Source: Variovorax sp. CF313
Lineage (GTDB): Bacteria; Pseudomonadota; Gammaproteobacteria; Burkholderiales; Burkholderiaceae_C
NCBI RefSeq assembly: GCF_000282635.1
Contig: NZ_AKIW01000074.1
Span: forward strand, 1-54,548
DNA length: 54,548 nucleotides
Reading direction: 5' to 3'
This document shows positions 47,428 through 54,548 of the stretch, in pieces. The notes under the pieces are model-generated. The model was not told the origin of the DNA, did not search any database, and was given only the letters and a program-made list of their open reading frames with translations. Each line of letters starts with the position of its first letter. The first letter of the stretch is position 1. A program made the translations under genes and the position numbers.

Positions 47428-48939
47428 ATGGAACTGTTCCACAACCTCGCGACCGGCTTCGGCGTCGCGTTCACCTTCACCAACCTGCTGTACTGCCTGA
47501 TCGGCTGCATCCTGGGCACGCTGATCGGCGTGCTCCCGGGCATCGGCCCGGTCGCGACCATCGCGATGCTGCTGCCCGCCACGTACGCGCTGCCGCCCGT
47601 GTCGGCGCTGATCATGCTGGCCGGCATCTACTACGGCGCGCAGTACGGCGGCTCCACCACTGCGATCCTGGTCAACCTGCCAGGTGAATCCTCGTCGGTG
47701 GTGACCGTGATCGACGGCTACCAGATGGCGCGCAAGGGCCGTGCGGGCCCGGCGCTCGCCGCGGCGGGCCTGGGTTCGTTCTTCGCGGGCTGCGTGGGCA
47801 CGCTGATCCTGGCCGCCTTCGCACCGCCACTGACCGAGCTGGCCTTCAAGTTCGGCCCGGCCGAGTACTTCTCGCTGATGATCCTGGGCCTGATCGGCGC
47901 CGTGGTGCTGGCCTCGGGCTCGCTGCTCAAGGCGATCGCGATGATCGTGCTGGGCCTGCTGCTCGGCCTGGTCGGCACCGACGTGAACTCGGGCGTGGCG
48001 CGCTACAGCTTCGACATCCCGGAACTCACCGACGGCATCGGCTTCGTGGCCATCGCCATGGGCGTGTTCGGCTATGGCGAAATCATTGCCAACCTCTCGC
48101 GCCCCGACGACGAGCGTGAAGTGTTCACCGCCAAGGTCTCGGGCCTGTTCCCGACCAAGGAAGACTTCAAGCGCATGCTGCCCGCAGTGCTTCGCGGCAC
48201 GGCGCTGGGCGCGGCCCTGGGCATCCTGCCCGGCGGCGGCGCGCTGCTGGCGGCCTTCGCGGCCTACACGATCGAGAAGAAGACCAAGCTGAAACCGGGC
48301 GAAGTGCCCTTCGGCAAGGGCAACATCCGCGGCGTGGCGGCTCCCGAGTCGGCCAACAACGCCGGTGCGCAAACCTCCTTCATCCCGCTGCTGACGCTGG
48401 GCATTCCGCCCAACGCGGTGATGGCGCTGATGGTGGGCGCGATGACGATCCACAACATCCAGCCGGGCCCGCAGGTCATGACCAGCAATCCCGAGCTGTT
48501 CTGGGGCCTGATCGCCTCGATGTGGATCGGCAACGCGATGCTGATCATCCTGAACCTGCCGCTGATCGGCATGTGGATCAAGCTCCTGTCGGTGCCCTAC
48601 AAGTTCCTGTTCCCGGCGATCGTGCTGTTCTGCGCGATTGGCGTGTACTCGACCAACAACAACACCTTCGACATCTGGATGGTGGGCATCTTCGGCCTGG
48701 TGGGCTACAGCTTCTTCAAGCTGGGCTGCGAGCCTGCGCCGCTGCTGCTGGGCTTCATCCTGGGGCCGATGATGGAAGAGAACCTGCGCCGTTCGCTGCT
48801 GCTGTCGCGTGGCGACTGGAGCGTGTTCGTGACGCGCCCGATCTCGGCGAGCCTGTTGGCTGCGGCTGCATTGCTGCTTGTGATCGTGCTGCTGCCTGCA
48901 GTCAAGTCCAAGCGCGAGGAAGCTTTCGTCGAAGAGTGA
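47428..48939 (+). CDS. tctA: Tripartite tricarboxylate transporter, large membrane subunit TctA
   Basis: A 503-residue permease with about 12 helices. The signature LIGVLPGIGPVATIAMLLP lies near the N-terminus and GILPGGGALLAAFAAYTIEK in the middle, both typical of TctA. It follows tctB by 13 bases and ends before a terminator. The closest receptor gene is 1.1 kb downstream behind a LysR gene; the two orphan Bug receptors at 11499-13537 could also use this permease. Substrate unknown. Confidence 0.93.
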   Translation: MELFHNLATGFGVAFTFTNLLYCLIGCILGTLIGVLPGIGPVATIAMLLPATYALPPVSALIMLAGIYYGAQYGGSTTAILVNLPGESSSVVTVIDGYQMARKGRAGPALAAAGLGSFFAGCVGTLILAAFAPPLTELAFKFGPAEYFSLMILGLIGAVVLASGSLLKAIAMIVLGLLLGLVGTDVNSGVARYSFDIPELTDGIGFVAIAMGVFGYGEIIANLSRPDDEREVFTAKVSGLFPTKEDFKRMLPAVLRGTALGAALGILPGGGALLAAFAAYTIEKKTKLKPGEVPFGKGNIRGVAAPESANNAGAQTSFIPLLTLGIPPNAVMALMVGAMTIHNIQPGPQVMTSNPELFWGLIASMWIGNAMLIILNLPLIGMWIKLLSVPYKFLFPAIVLFCAIGVYSTNNNTFDIWMVGIFGLVGYSFFKLGCEPAPLLLGFILGPMMEENLRRSLLLSRGDWSVFVTRPISASLLAAAALLLVIVLLPAVKSKREEAFVEE

Positions 48940-48971
48940 CGGACAGAGTTCCCTCGCGGGACTTCAGAAAG

Positions 48972-48995
48972 AACGGCGCTTCGAGCGCCGTTTTT
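48972..48995. terminator. Terminator between tctA and LysR
   Basis: Stem AACGGCGC / GCGCCGTT with a TTCGA loop followed by a T-run on the plus strand. It ends tctBA; because the LysR gene converges from the right it may serve both directions. Confidence 0.85.
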
Positions 48996-49073
48996 CATTT
49001 CTGTGTGCATCGCTTCGGGGCGCCTGCGCAGGGCTCGCTGCTGGTGCTCGCCGATCAAAACCCAGGTCATGTC

Positions 49074-50000
49074 CTACGGTCTGCTCGCCCGTGGCGGCTT
49101 CATGTGCTGTCGCGCCATCGCGAGGAAGGCCATCCCCGCCGGGCTCAGCGGATGCTTGGCCAACCGCACGGCGACCACCGGGTACTCCAGCGCAGGCCGC
49201 GTCACGCCCACGGCGCGCAGGTTGCCCGGCATCAGCACCTCCACGTAGCGCGGCAGCAGCGCCACCCCCGCGCCTGACTGGATGAGGCCGAACGCCGTCG
49301 ACAGCATCGACACGTGATGCACCACGCGCGGGTACACGTTGGCCATGCTTGCGAGCTGGCGGCTCACGGCGCGCCACACGTTGGCGTCGGGGTTGACGTG
49401 GATGAACGGCAGTCCCTCCAGGTGCTTGGCATCGACCACCGCGTGCTGCGCCAGCGGATGGTCTTCGCGCACGAACAGGGCCATGCGGTCCGAGAACAGC
49501 GGCTCGGTCGCCAGCTCCGAATGCTTCTGGCCGATGTCCGAGCCGAAGCCCAGGTCGGCCTCCTGCGAGAGGATGCGCGAGATCATTTGCTCCGCCGTGC
49601 TGTCGAGCAGCGTGGTCGCGAGCGTCGGGTGCTTCTGCGAAAAGCGCCCGAGCAGCGGCGGCAGCAGGGCGCCGGCCGTGAGATGGCCCACCGCGAGCAC
49701 GATGCGGCCTTCGCGCAGCTGCGACTGCGAGCGGCAGGCGCCCACGGATTCATCGATCAGCCGAAGCGCCCGCACCGCCGTGTCGACCATCATCTGGCCC
49801 GCGTTGGTCATGCGGATGCGGCGCCCGCGCACCACCAGAGGCTGCGCCAGCTCTTCTTCCAGCCGCTTGATCAGGTGGCTGATGGCGGGCTGCGTGAGCT
49901 GCAATGCCTCGGCCGCGAGCGTGAAGCTGCCCGTCTCGGCCACCGCCGCCAGCGCCCGCAGCTGCTGCAGCGAGATCTCTTCCGCGGTGCTTCTTGTCAT
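49074..50000 (-). CDS. LysR-family transcriptional regulator
   Basis: A 308-residue LTTR. The N-terminal helix-turn-helix covers about residues 8-68 (AETGSFTLAAEALQLTQPAI SHLIKRLEEE region). The C-terminal substrate-binding domain follows. It is divergent from the TctC receptor gene by 95 bases and probably regulates that receptor / gamma-glutamyltransferase-like operon, and perhaps tctBA. Inducer unknown. Confidence 0.9.
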   Translation of the reverse strand: MTRSTAEEISLQQLRALAAVAETGSFTLAAEALQLTQPAISHLIKRLEEELAQPLVVRGRRIRMTNAGQMMVDTAVRALRLIDESVGACRSQSQLREGRIVLAVGHLTAGALLPPLLGRFSQKHPTLATTLLDSTAEQMISRILSQEADLGFGSDIGQKHSELATEPLFSDRMALFVREDHPLAQHAVVDAKHLEGLPFIHVNPDANVWRAVSRQLASMANVYPRVVHHVSMLSTAFGLIQSGAGVALLPRYVEVLMPGNLRAVGVTRPALEYPVVAVRLAKHPLSPAGMAFLAMARQHMKPPRASRP

Positions 50001-50095
50001 AAGCAGTGTTCATAGTTGAATAAGCGGAATTATCTGGCTTGATGCGCCACTGCTGCATAGCATCCACTTCTCGTTCACAGGCACAAATTCCGCAC
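50001..50095. promoter_or_regulatory. Divergent LysR/tctC control region
   Basis: The 95-base region is AT-rich for this genome. A TTCA-N4-TGAA dyad (50009-50020) may be part of a LysR site. No promoter boxes are assigned. Confidence 0.35.
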
Positions 50096-51067
50096 ATGAA
50101 ACGCCTCCAGTTCCTCCAGGCGCTTGCCGTTGCGCTCGGCGTGGCCACCTCGTCCGCCAGCCTCGCGCAGGGCTACCCGAACAAGCCGATTCGCCTGATC
50201 GTGCCGTTCCCGGCGGCCGGCGCCACCGACCTCTTCGCCCGCACGCTGGGCCAGAAGATGGGCGACAAGCTCGGCACCACGCTGGTGGTCGACAACAAGC
50301 CCGGCGCGGGCGGCGCCATCGGCTCCGACCAGGCCGCCAAGGCCGCGCCCGACGGCTACACGATCCTGCTGGCCACCACCAGCACGCACTCGATCGGCCC
50401 GGCCGTCAGCAAGCTGCCCTACGACACGGTGCGAGACTTCACGCCCATCGCGCACGTGGGCGATGCCGCCAGCATCATGCTGGTGCCGGTCAATTCGCCC
50501 GCGAAGACGGTGCGCGAGTGGATCGATTACGCGAAGAAGAACCCCGGCAAGCTCAACTACGCGTCGAGCGGCAACGGCACCATCGTGCAGCTCACGGCGG
50601 AGCTGTTCAAGGCGCAGGCCGGCGTGTTCGTCACGCACATTCCCTACAAGGGCACGGCGCTGGCGATCCCCGACCTGATCAGCGGCAAGGTCGACGTGCT
50701 GTTCGATTCGCTGCCCACCGGCATGCCGCACGTGCGCGACGGCCGCCTGCGTGCGCTGGGCGTCACCTCGCTCAAGCGCAGCCCGCTGGCGCCTGAGCTG
50801 CCACCCATCGCCGATACGCTGCCCGGCTACGAGTCGAACACGTGGTTCGGCTTCTATGGTCCGAAGAACCTGCCGGTGGACATCGTCGCGAAAATCAACA
50901 AGGCCGCCAACGAGGCGCTGGCCGACCCCGAGGTGAAGGAAAAGCTCGCACGCCTGGGCATCGAGTCCGCGACGCCGGGCACGCCCGAGCAATTCGCGAA
51001 GATGGTGGCAGCAGACGCCGCCAAGTGGAAAAAGATCGTGGTCGACCGCAAGATCACCAACGAATAA
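50096..51067 (+). CDS. Bug-family (TctC-type) solute-binding protein
   Basis: A 323-residue periplasmic receptor. The signal peptide ends near SSASLAQG; YPNKPIRLIVPFPAAGATD and VVDNKPGAGGAIGSDQAAKA are Bug landmarks, and the second half has GLDVLFDSLPTGMPHV-like VDVLFDSLPTGMPHVR. ATG 50096 is chosen because it begins the signal peptide. It lies 16 bases before the gamma-glutamyltransferase-family gene and is likely cotranscribed with it, with tctBA nearby. It probably delivers a carboxylate; ligand unknown. Confidence 0.92.
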   Translation: MKRLQFLQALAVALGVATSSASLAQGYPNKPIRLIVPFPAAGATDLFARTLGQKMGDKLGTTLVVDNKPGAGGAIGSDQAAKAAPDGYTILLATTSTHSIGPAVSKLPYDTVRDFTPIAHVGDAASIMLVPVNSPAKTVREWIDYAKKNPGKLNYASSGNGTIVQLTAELFKAQAGVFVTHIPYKGTALAIPDLISGKVDVLFDSLPTGMPHVRDGRLRALGVTSLKRSPLAPELPPIADTLPGYESNTWFGFYGPKNLPVDIVAKINKAANEALADPEVKEKLARLGIESATPGTPEQFAKMVAADAAKWKKIVVDRKITNE

Positions 51068-51083
51068 GGCAAGGCACACCGAC

Positions 51084-52697
51084 ATGAACTTCGAATTCAA
51101 CAATCCGTACCTCTCCACCCGCATCCCGATCTTTGCGCGCAACGTGGTATCGACATCGCACCCGCTGGCCTCGCAGGCCGGGCTGCGCATCCTGCAGCAG
51201 GGCGGCAACGCGGTCGATGCGGCCATTGCCACCGCCGCCGTGATGACGCTGGTCGAGCCGGTGAGCAACGGCCTGGGCAGCGATGCCTTCTGCATCCTGT
51301 GGGACGGCAAGGAACTGCATGGCCTGAACGCCTCGGGCCCCGCGCCCAAGGCCTGGACGCCCGAATACTTCAAGGCCAAGTATGGCGCCGACGCCACGAC
51401 GCCGCCGATGCGCGGCATCGACTCGGTCACGGTGCCGGGCGCGGTGCGCGGCTGGGTCGCGCTGAGCGATCGCTTCGGCAAGCTGCCGTTCGCCGACCTG
51501 CTGGCCCCGGCCATCGACATCGCCGAGCGCGGCTACCTCGTGCCGCCGGTGGTGCAGGGCAAGTGGGCCGCGGCCACGCCGCTGCTGGGTTCGCAGCCGG
51601 GCTTTGCACAGACCTTCCTGCCATGGGGCCGGGCGCCCGCGATCGGCGAGCTGTTCCGCTTCACGGCCGCTGCGCGGGCGCTGAAGGCCATTGCCCGCAC
51701 CAAGGGCGAGGCCTACTACAACGGCGAGATCGCCGAGGCGCTCGCGAAGTTCTCGAAGGAGCAGGGCGGCGCGCTCACCGTGGCCGATCTCGCGGCCTAC
51801 CAGCCCGAGTGGGTCAAGCCGATCTCGCGCGACTACCGCGGCCACACGCTGCACGAGATTCCGCCCAACGGCCAGGGCATTGCCGCGTTGATCGCGCTGG
51901 GCATCCTCGAGAAGTTCGACATCGCCTCGCTGCCGGTCGATTCGGTCGCCTCGCAGCATCTGCAGATCGAGGCCATGAAGCTGGCCTTCGCCGACGTGTA
52001 TCGCTACGTGTCGGAGCCATCGTCGATGACGGTGACCCCCGCGCAAATGCTCGATGACGCCTACCTCGCATCGCGTGCGAGACTCATCGACGTGAAAAAG
52101 GCGCAGGACTTCAAGGCCGGCAACCCCGTGAAGGGCGGCACCATCTACCTCACCGCAGCGGACGAGCGCGGCATGATGGTGAGCTTCATCCAGAGCAACT
52201 ACATGGGCTTCGGCTCGGGCTGCGTGGAGCCCGGGTACGGCATCAGCCTGCAGAACCGCGGCCACGGCTTCAGCCTGAAGGCCGAGAGCCCGAACGTGGT
52301 GGCACCGGGCAAGCGGCCGTTCCACACCATCATCCCGGCCTTCCTCACGAAGGACGGCCAGCCGGTGATGAGCTTCGGCGTGATGGGCGGCAACATGCAG
52401 CCGCAGGGCCACATGCAGACGCTGGTGCGCATGCTCGACTACGGCCAGAACCCGCAGGCCGCGTGCGATGCGCCGCGCTGGCGCTTCAACGCGGGGCTCG
52501 AGATCAACGTCGAGGCCGCGATGAACCCGGCCACGGTGCAGGGCCTGCGCGACCTGGGCCACCACCTCGACGTCATCGACGATTCGTACCAGGACTTCGG
52601 CGCCGGCCAGTTCATCTGGCGCGCGGGCGAGCCGTCGGTCGAAGGCTACGTGGCCGCCAGCGACCCGCGCCGCGACGGCCTCGCTGCAGGCTACTGA
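51084..52697 (+). CDS. Gamma-glutamyltransferase-family Ntn hydrolase
   Basis: A 537-residue GGT-family enzyme. The large-subunit region has AIATAAVMTLVEPVSNGLGS, the typical GGT N-terminal block. The nucleophile aligned with the catalytic Thr is T353 in GGTIYLTAADERG, where classical enzymes have TTHYS; the neighbours of the nucleophile are therefore changed. There is no signal peptide, so it is probably cytoplasmic, unlike periplasmic GGT. The activity may be amide or gamma-glutamyl hydrolysis of an imported compound, with the preceding receptor supplying it. Classical glutathione breakdown is an alternative. Confidence 0.88.
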   Translation: MNFEFNNPYLSTRIPIFARNVVSTSHPLASQAGLRILQQGGNAVDAAIATAAVMTLVEPVSNGLGSDAFCILWDGKELHGLNASGPAPKAWTPEYFKAKYGADATTPPMRGIDSVTVPGAVRGWVALSDRFGKLPFADLLAPAIDIAERGYLVPPVVQGKWAAATPLLGSQPGFAQTFLPWGRAPAIGELFRFTAAARALKAIARTKGEAYYNGEIAEALAKFSKEQGGALTVADLAAYQPEWVKPISRDYRGHTLHEIPPNGQGIAALIALGILEKFDIASLPVDSVASQHLQIEAMKLAFADVYRYVSEPSSMTVTPAQMLDDAYLASRARLIDVKKAQDFKAGNPVKGGTIYLTAADERGMMVSFIQSNYMGFGSGCVEPGYGISLQNRGHGFSLKAESPNVVAPGKRPFHTIIPAFLTKDGQPVMSFGVMGGNMQPQGHMQTLVRMLDYGQNPQAACDAPRWRFNAGLEINVEAAMNPATVQGLRDLGHHLDVIDDSYQDFGAGQFIWRAGEPSVEGYVAASDPRRDGLAAGY

Positions 52698-52718
52698 GGA
52701 TCAAGGGATGATCGGGGA

Positions 52719-53681
52719 ATGAACAAGACAGCCGCATCGATCGGCATTCCCCCTCACCAGGGCGCAAGGAAAGGCGTTGCGTCCGGCCTGATCCTCGCCA
52801 CACTGGGCGCCATCGCATTCAGCGGCAAGGCCATCATCGTCAAGCTCGCGTACCGCTACGGCGTGGACGCCGTGACGCTCATCATGCTGCGCATGCTGTT
52901 CGCGCTGCCGCTGTTCGCGCTCATGGCGTGGTGGGCGGGGCGTGGCAAGCCGGCGCTCACCGGCCGCGACTGGATCGGCGTGATCGGGCTCGGTTTCTCG
53001 GGCTACTACCTCGCGAGCTTTCTCGACTTTGCCGGGCTGGCCTACATCTCGGCCGGCTTCGAGCGGCTGATCCTGTATCTCAACCCCACGCTGGTGCTGT
53101 TCTTCGGCTGGCTGCTGTACCGGCGCCATCCGACGCGACCGCAGGTGCTGGGCATGCTCGTGAGCTATGCCGGCGTGCTGCTGGTGTTCGGCCACGAACT
53201 CTGGACCGGCGGTGGCGGCAAGGGCGGCGGCGCGGCGGCCTGGGGCGCATTCCTGGTCTTCCTGAGCGCGGTGAGCTATGCGGGCTATCTGGTCTACAGC
53301 GGCGAGTTCGTCAAGCGCCTCGGGTCGCTCAGGCTCGTGGGCCTGGCGACCACCGTGGCTTGCCTGCTGTGCATCCTGCAGTTCGTGCTGACGCGGCCGA
53401 TGAGCGCGGCGATGCAGGTGGCGCCCGAGGTGATCTGGCTGTCGGTGCTCAACGCCACGCTGTGCACGGCGGTGCCCGTCCTCATGGTGATGATGGCCAT
53501 CGAGCGCATCGGCCCTGCGGTGGCCGCGCAAACCGGCATGATCGGGCCGCTGTCGACCATCCTCATGGGGGTGGTCATACTCGGCGAGCCGTTCACCGCG
53601 TGGATCGCGGCCGGCACGGTGCTCGTGATCGCGGGCATCTTCGTTTTCACACGCAAGGGGCGCGAAGCCCCTGCACGATAG
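52719..53681 (+). CDS. EamA-family (DMT) membrane transporter
   Basis: A 320-residue permease with ten helices in two EamA repeats; the first has AYRYGVDAVTLIMLRMLFAL and the second runs through LNATLCTAVPVLMVMMAIER to GVVILGEPFTAWIAAGTVLV. Members export amino acids, metabolites or other small compounds. It lies 21 bases after the GGT-family gene and 10 before an SDR gene, so it may export or import a product of that pathway. Substrate unknown. Confidence 0.9.
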   Translation: MNKTAASIGIPPHQGARKGVASGLILATLGAIAFSGKAIIVKLAYRYGVDAVTLIMLRMLFALPLFALMAWWAGRGKPALTGRDWIGVIGLGFSGYYLASFLDFAGLAYISAGFERLILYLNPTLVLFFGWLLYRRHPTRPQVLGMLVSYAGVLLVFGHELWTGGGGKGGGAAAWGAFLVFLSAVSYAGYLVYSGEFVKRLGSLRLVGLATTVACLLCILQFVLTRPMSAAMQVAPEVIWLSVLNATLCTAVPVLMVMMAIERIGPAVAAQTGMIGPLSTILMGVVILGEPFTAWIAAGTVLVIAGIFVFTRKGREAPAR

Positions 53682-53691
53682 GAGCGACAAC

Positions 53692-54486
53692 ATGGATCTG
53701 GGTATCGCAGGCAAGACCGCGCTGGTATGCGGCGCGAGCAAGGGCCTCGGCTACGGCTGCGCCGAAGCGCTGGTGCGCGAAGGCGTCAACGTGGTGATCG
53801 TGGCACGCGGTGCCGAGGCGCTGGAAGCGGCGGCGAAGAAGCTGGCCGAAGCGGCGGGTGCATCGGGCGCTGCGTTCGTCAAGCACGTGGCGGCCGACAT
53901 CACGACCGAAGCCGGCCGCGCGGCGGTGTTCGCACTCGGCCACGACTTCGACATCGTCGTCACCAACGCGGGCGGCCCGCCGCCGGGCGACTTTCGCAAC
54001 TGGGACCGCGAGGCCTGGATCAAGGCGGTCGACGCGAACATGCTGACGCCGATCGAGCTCATCAAGGCCACGGTCGATGGCATGGCCAAGCGCGGCTTTG
54101 GGCGCATCGTCAACATCACGTCGAGCTCGGTGAAGTCGCCCATCGACATCCTCGGCCTGTCGAACGGCGCGCGCAGCGGCCTCACCGGCTTCGTGGCCGG
54201 CGTGGCGCGCACGCCCATCGCGGCGCAGGGCGTGACCATCAACAACCTGCTGCCGGGCTCGTTCGACACCGACCGCCTCAAGGGCACGATGGCCGGCGCC
54301 GCGCAGAAGTCGGGCCAGGACTTCGACACCGTGTGGGAAGCCCGCAAGAAGAACATCCCGGCCAGGCGCTTCGGCACGCCGGCCGAGTTCGGCGCCATCT
54401 GTGCCTTTCTCTGCAGCATGCAGGCCGGCTACATGACCGGCCAGAACGTGCTGGCCGACGGTGGGGCCTACCCGGGCACGTATTGA
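53692..54486 (+). CDS. SDR-family oxidoreductase with altered catalytic motif
   Basis: A 264-residue short-chain dehydrogenase/reductase-like protein. The nucleotide motif is present as GASKGLG (about 14-20) with NAGGPP at 92-97. The YxxxK pair is replaced: the aligned segment LSNGARSG has S157 and R161. An Asn and Ser still occur in NITSSSVKSP. Proteins of this branch are often annotated as 3-oxoacyl-ACP reductase-like, but the missing Tyr and Lys make simple ketoreduction doubtful. It ends the receptor-GGT-EamA operon; the role is unclear. Confidence 0.88.
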   Translation: MDLGIAGKTALVCGASKGLGYGCAEALVREGVNVVIVARGAEALEAAAKKLAEAAGASGAAFVKHVAADITTEAGRAAVFALGHDFDIVVTNAGGPPPGDFRNWDREAWIKAVDANMLTPIELIKATVDGMAKRGFGRIVNITSSSVKSPIDILGLSNGARSGLTGFVAGVARTPIAAQGVTINNLLPGSFDTDRLKGTMAGAAQKSGQDFDTVWEARKKNIPARRFGTPAEFGAICAFLCSMQAGYMTGQNVLADGGAYPGTY

Positions 54487-54490
54487 GCTC

Positions 54491-54548
54491 GCCCCCAGGC
54501 TTCGCGCACTTCGTGTCGCTACTCCCACCCCCTACCGGGGGCAACACC
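54491..54548 (-). repeat. Dispersed repeat family B, inverted copy at the right edge
   Basis: Reverse complement of the 26881-26931 repeat, with the shared core at 54498-54522 and a GC-rich flank that can pair with it (CCCCC and GGGGG runs). It begins only a few bases behind an SDR stop codon and reaches the window end, so its other end is not visible. Confidence 0.75.

Overview
The window looks like chromosome of a Variovorax-like betaproteobacterium (Comamonadaceae, Burkholderiales). I infer this from uniformly GC-rich coding sequence, four Bug/TctC-type periplasmic receptors, polyhydroxyalkanoate (PHA) granule genes, and a catabolic gene set of CoA-transferase, acyl-CoA carboxylase, gentisate and M20-hydrolase genes. 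No rRNA, tRNA, transposase, integrase, phage gene or CRISPR array was seen. Coding density is high and no intergenic gap exceeds 300 bases.

Layout: (1) 1-3198 is the end of a sugar ABC-transport operon (RbsC-like permease, aldo/keto reductase, DeoC/LacD/LsrF-like aldolase), preceded by a hairpin-forming dispersed repeat. (2) 3319-8028 encodes a 1569-residue secreted mosaic protein (LVIVD-like propeller, Ig-like, LamG, PKD, YVTN-like propeller, di-haem cytochrome c, ricin-B lectin). (3) 8176-8415 is an isolated F-type ATP synthase c subunit, followed by tesB. (4) 9416-16700 (minus) is a seven-gene gentisate / 3-hydroxybenzoate operon carrying two Bug receptors, an FAD oxidoreductase and a lipoprotein; a divergent LysR gene follows. 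(5) 17819-22480 is a lipid/PHA block: thioesterase, phasin, TetR regulator, TPR-like protein, acyl-CoA-binding protein, CaiB-type CoA transferase, PHA-system protein. (6) 22473-25657 holds a lipoprotein aminopeptidase and a molybdopterin oxidoreductase, followed by a branched-chain-amino-acid-type receptor. (7) 26932-32292 holds amidohydrolases and peptidases (DUF2817, M20D, ArgE-like), a cytidine-deaminase-fold enzyme and a GDPD lipoprotein.

(8) 32431-36364: DUF445 membrane protein, beta-propeller lipoprotein, MHYT membrane sensor. (9) 36459-43314: a tightly packed five-gene operon for branched or isoprenoid acyl-CoA degradation (biotin-dependent carboxylase beta and alpha subunits, SDR, two acyl-CoA dehydrogenases). 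(10) 43429-46729: SPFH protein, DEAD-box helicase, SUI1/YciH, DUF3820 and a glycine-rich RRM protein with a 181-nt leader. (11) 46926-54486: tripartite tricarboxylate transporter genes (tctB, tctA), LysR, a TctC-type receptor, a gamma-glutamyltransferase-family enzyme, an EamA permease and an SDR.

Two dispersed repeat families occur. Family A is at 1-48, 117-210 and 32341-32390. Family B is at 26881-26931 and, inverted, at 54491-54548. The items most worth follow-up are the mosaic cytochrome-lectin protein, the orphan ATP synthase c subunit, the receptor-rich gentisate operon, two SDRs whose catalytic Tyr and Lys are replaced, and repeat family A. I see no unmistakable new defence or mobile system here.
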